23,444 nucleotides of DNA from Lingula anatina (Eukaryota > Brachiopoda > Lingulata > Lingulida > Lingulidae), in NCBI RefSeq assembly GCF_001039355.2, contig NW_019773581.1:139532-162975 (forward strand), given 5' to 3'. Position numbers and translations under genes: made by a program. This document shows positions 1 to 10,094 of this stretch, piece after piece; the first letter of the stretch is position 1; the number at the start of each line of letters is the position of its first letter. The notes under the pieces are model-generated. The model did not search any database. It was given only the letters and a program-made list of their open reading frames with translations, and had not been told where the DNA came from.

Positions 1-173
1 GTCTCAATTAAATGATAATTATAAGATTTCATACTAAAACATGGGTATTGCACTTTGTATCTTCACGTACCTTCAAACTTAACCAATATTTGTCTCAATT
101 AAATGATAATTATAAGATTTCATACTAAAACATGGGTATTGCACTTTGTATCTTCACGCACCTTCAAACTTAA
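1..173. repeat. Tandem duplication (period 91 bp) that copies a SAXO splice donor
   Basis: Positions 1-82 and 92-173 are the same 82-bp sequence, separated by a 9-bp spacer (83-91). They differ only at 68 (t) versus 159 (c). The repeat includes the last bases of SAXO exon 4 and its donor on the minus strand, so a second donor-like site (GAAG|GTACGTG, after 71) lies in the following intron. Copy 1 begins at the window edge, so the array may have more copies to the left. Confidence 0.95.
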
Positions 174-843
174 TATCCCCCTCTCCGATCTTGCACGGTT
201 CTAGTTTCTTGGCGTAGGCTCCCGGGTAGGACTGCTGCTGCGTGCTCTGTGGTAGCTTGTTCTTCTGTTCTGGGTACAACACCGACCCTGAAATATTTCA
301 AATGAAATCATTTATCAATTTGAAATTATTCATTCATTTATTTGTTTATCTAAAAATAACATCAGCTTGAAGGGAGTTACTAGATTTGAAACGATACTGA
401 TGAAATTGATGATGTTATTAGATGGACGGGTACAAATACCCTGAACAACAGACCTCCCCCCCCCCCCACAAAAAAAGAAAGAAAGAAAGAAAAAGGAAAT
501 GAAAAGAAAGACTCTCATAACACCATACTGCACACTGTAGCATGCCAGCATGATAAAAAATACCGGAGTAAATGTCGTCAATACCGACCTGTAAAACTTG
601 GAAGCTCTCCGAAACGAATGGCTGGCTGCGGCACCCAGTGTTTGAACGATTCTTTATTGGTCGTCCGTGTGTCTAACTTTGCCGACGTTTTCCTCATGTA
701 CCTCCCCTGGGAAGTGGGGCGCAAGATTGTCTCTGAGGGGAGCTCTTTTGGACCATATTCGGCGCTGTAGAAAGTGACGTTTTGAAAAGGTCCCTTGTCT
801 ATCTCGTATGTGTCAGGCTGCAAAGAAACCAGATAAAATTGTC

Positions 844-876
<33 letters not shown>

Positions 877-3800
877 GTTACAACAGCCATTTCTATTTAA
901 TTTTACGCACTTTATGTTGAAACAAAAATGACACGGTAGTAATTTTGATCTTTTTACATTCGTGACACCACTCAAAACCATTCCTTTAAAACATGATATT
1001 CTTATGAATTTTTTTTTACAGTGTGAATCAACTTACAAACGCAAACGGTTGGACCCTAGGCACTTCACCGTGTGGTCTGAAGTCATCCCTCTGGTTCGTC
1101 TTGAACATCATGGGGGGTGGGTTAGGGTCACGTGGTGTCTGTGGCGGTCTCTTGCTGGAGCGGGGACGGGCGGAGAAGGCTTTAAATGTCTCCTGGCTGG
1201 TCGTTAGAAGACATTGCTTTTGACGACGCTTATTTATTTTGCCCACTCGTTTGCAGTTCTTGTGGTGCTTATGACGCCTGAAGTTATCAAAATTTTTTAT
1301 TTATTTATTTTTTTCGTTGTCAAAACTGGGATATTTTTCAAATGGTTAAATCTGTTTTTTGCTTGCACGTTCGTTCAATTGTTGGATCATCTGTACCAGT
1401 ACAAATGCGTAACTTAATTGTGAAATACGAGAAAAAGAATAGGAAACAATTCCACGCAGTGAAAATCTTTAATGCGCTGTAGGCTTTGTGTCTCTACAAT
1501 TCCAAATCGACCACACGTTAAAGGTGATAAAAAACACCTATTCACTAATTGCTGATATATTTTGTCGCTTACACTCACAAATGAAATAAATAGGGGCTAC
1601 TGTGATTTGTTGACGCTTCCTAACACACTTTATCGACCCCAACTCAGCTATTGTACCCTTTCACAAAACACTCAAATTTGATCAATCGATCGCCAGTGTA
1701 GATAGCTTTATACTTTCAAAACCATTGTAAATTTACTGCGAATGGCTTAAAGTCGTGTTTGTAAAAGAGTGCGCAAGTATAAAAAATAACCCAGTAAAAA
1801 GGTAGGGGATATCCGTTTAAACAACATTGTCACTTTAATAAGTTAAATCTATCAAATTGAATACTGCAGCACTGTAATATATGAAGGGCCTTGTTATATG
1901 GGAGTTTATGCGTACAATATGAACAAAAATAGCAGGGGGGTGGATATGTTGGCTAAATAATATGAATAAGTCTTTTATAGTTACAGCGCTCAAAACTGAA
2001 CTCAGGGGAGCGAGGCTTACCATACACACTGTACATGATTGATTTGACCATAAATGACAGGGAAACAGATATGTTGGTTAAATAAAATGAAGAAGACTTG
2101 CAAGGTCGACGTGTGTATCAACATTCTTTCGGGGAATGGGTTTAAAACGTGGTTGGCGCTTAAAAAGAGGAACCCGGGTAGGGAAGGGGCGTGCCATACG
2201 TACATGATAGTGAGTTATAGACTCACGTCACAGCAGTAATAGGACGAGTACCTTTGACTAAATTGTTATTGTGTCAGCAACTTACTAGTAGACTCGGGTA
2301 TATTGTATCCGAGTCATCAGCCAGGATATTCTTAACCATCCAGGTACATATCGCTTAATTGTGGTCATAACACCTGCATTATCTCTGGTTATCTTAAATG
2401 TCAAATGATACCGAATCCCCCGGGCGCAGTAGGCTGTGCTATCTAGAATACATTCCCTTAACTCAGACCCAGACACTTCAAATACACTTACTAGTAATCC
2501 TTTTTCACCTTGCAACATAAAGGACTAGGGTATTTGCTGAACCGTAATGCACTTGACTTGCTTAGACGAAACTTTTAGTGGACTCACTTTATTTACAAAG
2601 TCCCCCATGCCTTTTATTTGATAAAAGCGGGACTGTAAACATCCTGCGACAAACATTTACTGGAACAACAACAACACTAGCAATAAACACATTAACGTAA
2701 GTGAATTCCAGCAGCTTCCTCAACGCTCTTGAGGACCTGAAAATCACCCCAGTAGTATTTAATTTACACATACTGTGTATGGCCTACAATCAGCGGTGCA
2801 AATAATTGAAATTTCGTTGTTACATTTGTAGTTTGAAAGAGGATAATATTGATACGGAGATTTGGAGCTGGTGTTGAAAGGAGAAACAGAATTAGTCACT
2901 TGTGAATAAATGGGAATGCTATAGACCTAGATATTACGGTTGACTCGCGAGAATAACTCCTAAATGATAAACCCTCAAGATTGCTACGTTGTACATATTT
3001 GGTGTAAATCCTAAGTAAATTATAACTTCGCTCGCTATCAATTTTATTAGCAAACGTGGGGGGTCTCGAATTGATAAGACTACGGTTCAATATTGCTGTA
3101 AGTTTCAATAGTAAAACAGCTTTACACATGTTTTTTGCGGGTTTCCAGTCAAGTCAGGGTTTTGGTCTGTGGATTGTTGAATACTACAGTATGATATACA
3201 GCTACACCCATCCCCCCACCTCCTCTTATTCTCCCTCACGCCCTATGAAGTGCGCCTTTGGTTAGAGCCAAATCCGGGAATGATATACTGTACGTATAAA
3301 TAAGAAGAAAACACTTATAGGCACGGAAATAAAATAATATTCAAATGTACATACAAACATGAGCAAGATGCATACTTATACAAGTAAGCATGCAGGGGCT
3401 TTTGGGGTGGGGTGGGGGTTAAAAGGATCACCCTTTTGGTTGGAAAAAAGTCCTATCTGAATCACAATTTTATCTAGGTTCTATCCCATGTATCACGTTC
3501 AATCAACTAAGGTGGTAAAAACTCAACATTTTCAAAATAAAAATAGAAATAAAAAAAAAAATACTGGCTACAGCCCCGATTCTAGTACATATAGATATAT
3601 CCAGATTAATATTGTGTTATGCCAGGACACAAAGTTTCATCTTCAACATCTAAACTCGGGTTCAAGTTCACACATTGTTGAAGAGAGGCATATACAAATT
3701 CAGATCCTACCGGTACACCATTATATTCAGAGTACTCTTCTCCTCAAACCATAGGTCTATAATATAGCTTGTAAAGATTACATTCCACCTGAAACTTTTC

Positions 3801-4364
3801 ATGCTGTCATCAAACACAGATATACATATAGCAACCATGTTATTTTAAAACTACACTGAAATCTAGAAAAGCATGTTTTAAAGTCGGGAGAAAATTATAA
3901 TCTCAGTATGGTTGTGACTGTATATCACCACTGAGCTAGTACTGGTGCAATACATGCTCTGAGTAGAGGATATAGGAATACCTTTTGCGTTCCGCGTGAT
4001 TGGCCTTATTTTTCGAGCGTGACGTGTTATTTGAGCCCAATATATATATTCTGCGTGAAACGTGACTCAGGAATTCTTGGTGATTGGTGTTTGGCCAGAA
4101 TGTATCTTGGTGATTGAGCTGTTTTAATCTTGGTGATTGGTGATTAAGGGGGGGGGGATTCATTCTCTACCCTCTGAGTACTCGTACCCTTTATGAAGGC
4201 CTACGCACAGCTAGTGTACTTCAGTATAATATAAAAATATGCTGCTATATATCAGACATACTGTATATGTTCACTTACCCACAATCACATATTTCACATA
4301 TACACGTAAAGTCAGGAAACTCCTGCTTCATAATCTGCTCGAGGTCATCGTGTGTCAAAGCCAT
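162..4364 (-). CDS. SAXO: Stabilizer of axonemal microtubules (SAXO family), first four coding exons, 3' end beyond the window
   Basis: SAXO proteins bind and stabilise microtubules of cilia, basal bodies and centrioles through repeated Mn motifs. Coding exons on the minus strand are 4279-4364, 1037-1277, 589-817 and 162-287. All introns are GT-AG and all phases join, giving 227 residues so far. The start lies in a strong Kozak context (CCCACCATGG). Residues 21-37 read CICEICDCGRHKHHKNC, the cysteine/histidine N-terminal signature of the family, split across the 3-kb intron 1. Mn-like repeats follow, with TTSQETFKAF near residue 54, FKTNQRDDF near 87, TFYSAEY near 124 and TTNKESFKHW near 161. 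The roughly 20 residues before the CICE motif are longer than in vertebrate SAXO1 as I remember it. I cannot separate SAXO1 from SAXO2 or an invertebrate paralogue. The exon 4 donor (GAAG|GTGCGTG) keeps the frame; reading through it meets TGA at 156-154. Confidence 0.88.
456..493. repeat. C12 tract followed by (GAAA)n
   Basis: A run of 12 C (456-467) is followed by an A-rich GAAA microsatellite up to about 493, within SAXO intron 3 (288-588). I see nothing else in that intron. Confidence 0.9.
848..876. repeat. T29 homopolymer in SAXO intron 2
   Basis: An uninterrupted run of 29 T occupies part of the 219-bp SAXO intron 2 (818-1036). On the transcribed minus strand it reads as poly-A near the exon 3 acceptor. 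Its length is probably variable and prone to assembly error. Confidence 0.95.
1926..2215. repeat. Diverged direct duplication in SAXO intron 1
   Basis: Two blocks share order and wording. The first has GATATGTTGGCTAAATAATA near 1943 and CCATACACACTGTACATGAT near 2020. The second has GATATGTTGGTTAAATAAAA near 2069 and CCATACGTACATGAT near 2194. The space between the matching parts differs (about 60 versus 100 bp), so this is an old duplication with indels or two copies of a dispersed repeat. Weak similarity between two minus-strand open frames over the blocks follows from the DNA repeat and does not show coding. Confidence 0.7.
4074..4146. repeat. Short repeat of TTGGTGATT units
   Basis: The words CTTGGTGATTGG, CTTGGTGATTGA and CTTGGTGATTGGTGATT occur at about 30-bp spacing, followed by a G8-9 run near 4149. 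It lies in SAXO intron 1 and its function is unknown. Confidence 0.75.
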
Positions 4365-5077
4365 GGTGGGAACCTTGGCGGTGAAGCGATCAGCTGAGTT
4401 CTAGCTTCCGAATTACACAGTTGTGCTTCACCTGGAAGCTCTGTTGCGAATAAATATAGATCCTAATGTCCGCCTTCTTCTTTTGGCTCAAAATCGTGGG
4501 TCCTGTGTTGTTGGTAGGAGTCAAAAGTCACCTAAATATCCACTGTCAATGTTTCGCCACTCCGATCTGTCAAGTAGCAAAGATCCAATACTATTATTGT
4601 AGTAGCACGTTGTGGTGTGTACAAGCACCCATAGCAACCGCTGGTGGCAACGGGACGGGGTGAATGGCTGTTGAATTTACCTCCCCCGATAGGAGTGATG
4701 TCTGTTTATTTATTGTATTGCAATAATAAATTAATTCAAGCACGGGATTTTCTCCTAATCATTCTTATAACTCAATAAACATATATTAACACCTGCTTAG
4801 AAATGCAGTGTACTCTGAATTACATTACCCAAACTTTTTTGCGAACTCGGTTTGGGATATCGCTTACTGCATTAAAACGTATATACTTCACTCTTAAGTA
4901 TACATATGTAAAATTTCAGAATGATTCAGTGACAACCAATTAACGATCACTTTGAATTTCATAATATCATATTTCTGTAATTTTGTCTGTTTTTGTCAAA
5001 TTCTGGTTTTCATCTCATTTTATTTTCGTTGTTTTAAGCAGCCAATGCGGAAGTAAGGCGTTCCAAGACAAGCCAAA
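4365..5077. promoter_or_regulatory. Divergent intergenic region between SAXO and VPS26C
   Basis: These 713 bp separate the SAXO start codon (minus) from the VPS26C start codon (plus), so both promoters and 5' UTRs must lie here unless there are unseen upstream exons. Close to VPS26C is CCAAT (5042-5046) beside an ETS-type CGGAAGT (5048-5054), a typical housekeeping promoter pair. Near 4632-4650, AGCAAC and GGCAAC resemble RFX half sites, and on the minus strand GTTGCTATGG looks like half an X-box. That would suit a ciliary gene, but the second half does not match. No coding sequence is recognised. Confidence 0.65.
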
Positions 5078-8000
5078 ATGGCCACCTTGCTCGATGTTCG
5101 ATTAAAGAAAGTAAATAAAATCTACAGGGAAGGGGTGAGTATGATACTGCAGCAACATTGTATGCAAAAATTCGATCCATGTTTTTAGTAAGTTTCGACA
5201 AAATACAACTTTTGCGCTATTGCAACCTTGTGTTTAACAGAAAACGTGTTCGACCCGTAAATACTACAACTCGTGACATCGTTAACGTGAATAGTTTTAC
5301 TCTTGTCGTGCTCTTAGACTCATTTTCTGTCATTCAAATTGTGTTATATTTTTTAATTAAATTATATTTTTACTGGCCGTTTGGTATATCGGGGAATGAA
5401 TATTCATAAATAAGTTAATGTATGAATAGTGAGTGGAAGGGGCATTTTTATTGAGGAGGGTTAGAATTATTTACTGTACAGTACATCTTATAATAAAGGC
5501 ACAGTGGGCGGGCGGGGGGGGGGGGGGGAGGGGGGGGAGGGCAAAAGGACCAAGCACAATTTTGATTGGAAAAGTACCGCTTTGAATCTAAATTTAAGGT
5601 TCTGTCTGTAATCTTAGTTCTGTCTTTTCTCGTGATGGGTAAACAAAGGGTTGGGTGTGGGGAGAAGGGGGGGATCTCCCCTTACTTCCAACTTTGAGAT
5701 TGCTGTCTGCAGGCCTGTTGTCTGTTTTCTGGTTTGGCAAGACTAGAACTTTCCTTGTGTCGATATTTGTCCTAAGGCTGTTTCATTGCTCCTATTATTA
5801 TGGATATACACTGTAGTTCACACTGTATGTATAATAGTGTATAATTTATATTCAGGATGTGGTGGCCGGGTTAGTGGTCATCCAGAGCAAGGACAGTGTC
5901 CAGCACCAGGGCATCACACTGACCGTAGAGGGAAATGTGGGACTGCAACTAAGTGCTAAAAGTGTTGGACTCTTTGAAGCTTTCTATAACTCACTGAAGG
6001 TACGTAACAATTAACTGGTTTCAAGATGTCAGAATATGATATTGTTTTGCATTGAATTATAAAAGAACATTCTTTACTAAATGGGAAGATTAGAGATTCA
6101 TGACTATGATAATACTTATCTTTTAAGTAGGTGTTTTGAGAATGTGTTATTTATCACAGATTTTAATTATTAAAACATTACAGCAGTAAGAAGTGAAAAT
6201 GGCCCAGGGCACGCTCGGCTGTCACCTTGATTGGATAGTAAACGGTTGTCGTAAAATCGCTAAAAGATATTAAAACCCGGTGCATAAACTTGAAAACCAC
6301 CTAGGACAACCTCAGACTGCCACATTAATCCAATACAATGCAAAAATAAACTATAACAAGTGGTTAAAGCCTTCAAACCGAATGTCGTAAAGTCCCCATA
6401 TACCTCCATAGAGACAATAAAATAGAATAAGCTTCTGAAACAAGATAAATCCAGTTCCAACATAATAATCGAAATAAAATACTGCCGAGCATCGGAGCGG
6501 CCTAAAACTTGGCACGCTTACCGCTAATACTGCAGGCTACATCATCCCGTCGCTCGTTTGTAAATTCCGTGCATGGCATACGCACAATCAAACCGTATAT
6601 CCAAATTGCACCTCTGATGTTTGAATTGGTCCTCTCTAACCTACCATTACGAAAAAGAAGCCATGCCATTGGACAATGCGACCTCTGCGGTTACGTCATT
6701 TCCTGAATTGGATTGTAGAGAGGACCAATTCAAACATCAGAGGTGGAATTTGGATATACGGTTTGATTGTGCGTATGCCATGCACGGAATTTACAAACGA
6801 GCGACGGGATGATGTAGCCTGCAGTATTAGCGGTAAGCGTGCCAAGTTTTAGGCCGCTCCGATGCCCGGCAGTATTTTATTTCGATTATTATGTTGGAAC
6901 TGGATTTATCTTGTTTCAGAAGCTTATTCTATTTTATTGTCTCTATGGAGGTATATGGGGACTTTACGACATTCGGTTTGAAGGCTTTAACCACTTGTTA
7001 TAGTTTATTTTTGCATTGTATTGGATTAATGTGGCAGTCTGAGGTTGTCCTAGGTGGTTTTCAAGTTTATGCACCGGGTTTTAATATCTTTTAGCGATTT
7101 TACGACAACCGTTTACTATCCAATCAAGGTGACAGCCGAGCGTGGCCCAGGGTAACTTACATGTGCATAAAATCATAACTAGCAGTTTACTAGACAGAGA
7201 TTTGCTGATGCAAATATATTTTCAGAGAGAGGTTTATTTTACAGCAAGTATCAACTATTTTATTTCTAGTAACAGTTTATCAATTTCTATTTCCACAGCC
7301 AATCCAACTCCTTCACTACAACCTTGACATTGCCAAGCCAGGCAAACTGCCATCAGGGAAGACAGAGATTCCGTTTGAAGTTCCTCTCAAACCCAAAGGC
7401 AATAAGACACTGTATGAGACTTATCATGGAGTCTTTGTCAATATTCAGGTATTAGAAGGGTCCTCTAAATAGTTACATGAATGTAACTTACAGCTGTTTT
7501 GAAATAGGATTAATTTTATGGGCTGAAATTCTATTCAGATAATGTATTTTTTTTAGTGAGAGATATATCATTATTAGTAACTTGGCACACCAGTAGGTTA
7601 ATTCTGTGAATGATGCAGGCAGGATTAAATATATTTTTATAACCTTTGCAGCAGTTTAAAATTGTTTGACATAAGATGTTAAGGAGTTATTATTTCATCT
7701 TTTTATTTTCAAATTTTTAAGTAGTTCCTCAAACTTCAAATAAAAAGATAAAAATAAATCATTATTATACAGATACATTCATACAAGTTACTGGTACATG
7801 TACATTTCATAGGAATTTTCATTGTTTATTGTTTCTTTCTTATACAGTATACCATTAAGGTAGACATGAAGAGGTCACTGTTAAATAAAGACTTGCAAAA
7901 ACAGTTAGAGTTTATTGTAGAATACAAGGTAAGTATAGTGCATAAACTGAATACCATTTGAAGGGTTTTTGAGACTTGATTCAGGGATGTGAGAAATATT

Positions 8001-10094
8001 AAGTTAAAGTTTGACAATAGATAACTTTCCTGGCACAGTATTTCTTCTGTCAGAATTTTCAAAATGTTTCAACTTCGGTATTTTTCTTAACCTAACATTC
8101 TTATATGTGCCAGAGGAAAAAATTCAAGTCAGGTAAAATATAATGCATTATAGTTGTATAGAATATAGTTTGGTAGACTCGGGTATTTTCTTTGACTCTA
8201 GTGTTTTTCACATTTTAGGAACAAGAAGAAAAAGCCAAAGCCAAAGTTGTGCAATTTACGATATCACCAGAGACTTTACAGAATGTGAAAGAGGTTTGGC
8301 ACAAACTAACATGCACGCACACACATTATTTTTCTTCAGAATATTTATTCCACTATGTAATCATTATCAAAAAAAAAAAATTCTTTGGATTTTGACACTT
8401 TGTTACTTGGTCGTTTACATTTTAAATAAGTTATCTCCAAGTTACATCAACACAGTGAAGGACACATCAGATGGTTCAGAATATGAAGCTATATTTAAGT
8501 TCTGATGTCCTTTCCTTTCAGAAAGTGAATGTGCCAAGATTCAAGGTGAAGGGAAAGCTAGATACAGCAGTTTGCCTGATAACCAAACCCTTCACTGGAG
8601 AGGTAAAGTTTCTCCAACGTTGATAATCAAAACAGAAAATTCTTTATTTTAATTTTCATCAAAAGGATTAATAATTGAGTTATTTATTTTATAAAACAGT
8701 TCCTTTACTAAAATTCAAGGTGCTCATTTCCAGTCTGTATATTTTCATAGGTTTTCTGTACCAATAGTGCAGTTAATACATTTTATAATTTTACCCTCAA
8801 GTTACATTACAGTCCCTCTGCCAAGATGAAGGTTATGTTAACATTGGTCTTGAATTATTTGTTAGTAGACATGATGTCTCAAAACGTCTTCACAAGTTTT
8901 GATGTGAATTTCACAAAGGGCAGTTGTTCAGGATGGATAACAGTTGTTAACAATTATTTCAACCTCATCCAGGTTTTCTTACATTTTAAATTTTATAGAA
9001 TTTTTGCTTATGTTTTCCCTTTCAACTTTTGCATTTTCCTTTGATTTCAGTTAACAGTAGAAAGCAGTGAAGCCCCACTCAAGTCTATAGAGCTGCAGTT
9101 AGTCAGAGTGGAAACATGCGGCTGTGCAGAGGGTTATGCTAAAGATGGTACGACAGTCCGTTTGATGGAATTTCTGTAGTCTAAGCCTAAAGGAATTGGC
9201 CCAGCCAAAAAATGTTTTTTTTTTTCTCGTTTATTAGAACTCATTGCATTTAATTGTTTTTATGTTTCTTTTCAAAGGGCCCTGAATGATTTATGTTGCT
9301 TTACTTGAAAAGATAATTTTTTAAAGAGGTTAACACTTAGAAAATTTAGTGTTATGTAATGTACTACCTTTCTGGCATTTACTATAATCCGTGGCAAGTG
9401 AAATGCACTAACATTCAGTCCAGATGTTATATTTTTGACATATATTTGATATATTTTTCATTAATCATCATCATCATTATTATAATTATTATTATAATTC
9501 AGCCACAGAGATCCAAAACATCCAGATAGCAGAGGGGGATGTATGCCGTGGTATAAGTATTCCTATTTATATGGTCTTTCCTCGCCTCTTTACCTGTCCC
9601 ACACTGGCCACTAATAACTTCAAAGTTGGTAAGGATATGAATTGATATTAATTAGTAACAATAATTATTATTTAAGCAATAAAGATTTTACATAGTATAA
9701 AAACTGAATGGCCATGACTCGAAATTGTGAATTCTTTAAATGTAGAGTCAAACAAAATTTTTCAATATTTATTTTTAAAAAAATTAATTGGATAAGGAAA
9801 AGTTTTGTTATCAAGTGGGTGATATTTTAATATAAAGGGTTTGATAAACCATGAATTGATGTTTTATGTCTAGAAAATTGCTTTCAATGTCGTTGCTTTT
9901 ACTGAAGTTAAGTAATCATTTTCATCCAGAAATAAAGTGAAAAGCATACAAGACTTGATGTAATGGTTGAAAGCTGTTCTTCAATATAAGGTGCTTTCTC
10001 TTTAATTTCAGAATTTGAAGTCAACATTGTAATAGTGTTCCAAGATGACCGCCTTGTCACAGAGAACTTTCCCATTCAACTGACAAGGTTTTAG
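5078..10094 (+). CDS. VPS26C: VPS26C (DSCR3), Retriever complex arrestin-like subunit
   Basis: VPS26C joins VPS35L and VPS29 in Retriever, which with the CCC complex and SNX17 recycles endosomal membrane proteins to the cell surface. Exons are 5078-5134, 5856-5999, 7299-7448, 7848-7928, 8219-8293, 8522-8602, 9051-9147, 9503-9628 and 10012-10094. They join in phase to 297 aa, the length I recall for human VPS26C. Diagnostic stretches include SKDSVQHQG, KPGKLPSGKTEIPF, YETYHGVFVNIQ, ISPETLQNVKE, LQLVRVETCGCAEGYA, FPRLFTCPTL and TENFP near the C terminus, spread through the two arrestin-like beta-sandwich halves. The start was chosen because MATLLDVRLKK aligns with the family N terminus and is followed by GTGAGT. 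The exon 5 donor (GAG|GTTTGG) is weak, but homology fixes the junction. Intron 2 carries a 935-bp foldback transposon. The gene appears intact. Confidence 0.97.
5506..5541 (+). repeat. G-rich tract, G-quadruplex-type, in VPS26C intron 1
   Basis: The run reads GGGC, GGGC, then G15, A, G8, A, GGG. It contains at least four G3+ tracts on the coding strand about 370 bp into intron 1 (5135-5855). I see nothing else in that intron apart from a general T/G-rich character. Confidence 0.9.
6210..7144. mobile_element. Foldback (palindromic) non-autonomous DNA transposon with 8-bp target duplication
   Basis: The element is 935 bp. Arms 6210-6638 and 6716-7144 (429 bp each) are reverse complements without indels, since paired positions always sum to 13354. 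By eye I find only two mismatches (6488/6866 and 6608/6746). A 77-bp unique spacer (6639-6715) sits in the middle. The ends are CACGCTCGGC...GCCGAGCGTG. They are flanked by GCCCAGGG at 6202-6209 and 7145-7152, an 8-bp target site duplication. An 8-bp duplication fits the hAT or P superfamilies; I cannot assign one without an autonomous relative. There is no transposase: the 67-aa open frame in each arm is the same palindromic DNA read twice. It lies in VPS26C intron 2 (6000-7298) and leaves both splice sites untouched. High arm identity suggests recent insertion or gene conversion between arms. Confidence 0.93.
7449..10011 (+). other. VPS26C introns 3-8, without further features
   Basis: The introns at 7449-7847, 7929-8218, 8294-8521, 8603-9050, 9148-9502 and 9629-10011 are AT-rich. 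A long plus-strand open frame at 8143-8505 runs through exon 5 but is mostly intron. ATT/ATC-rich sequence precedes the exon 8 acceptor (about 9466-9500). No other gene or mobile element was recognised. Confidence 0.8.

Larger units (their letters stand above)
1278..4278 (-). other. SAXO intron 1 (about 3.0 kb), no further gene recognised
   Basis: This is the intron between the exon carrying CICEICDCG and the exon starting RHKHHKNC. The donor is GG|GTAAGTG and the acceptor is acttcag|G. It holds a diverged duplication (1926-2215) and a short TTGGTGATT-type repeat (4074-4146). I recognise no other exon. Open frames in it, such as 2285-2518 and 2896-3129 on the minus strand, show no family signature or plausible splice structure. 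Confidence 0.8.

Noticed and set aside
578-588. Alternative SAXO exon 3 donor (GTCG|GTATTG) a few bases downstream
   Set aside because: The ACAG|GTCGGT donor keeps phase with exon 4 and gives a SAXO-like sequence (PSFTGSVLYPEQ). The other does not fit as well.
2285-2518. 77-aa minus-strand open frame in SAXO intron 1
   Set aside because: It looked better than most in composition, but no family signature is seen, no exon phase fits SAXO, and exons 1 and 2 already join perfectly without it.
6260-7094. Identical 67-aa open frames at 6260-6463 (minus) and 6891-7094 (plus)
   Set aside because: They are the two arms of the palindrome, so identical translations follow from the DNA symmetry. There is no family resemblance.
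8143-8505. 120-aa plus-strand open frame
   Set aside because: It overlaps VPS26C exon 5 in another frame and is mostly intron, with no domain.
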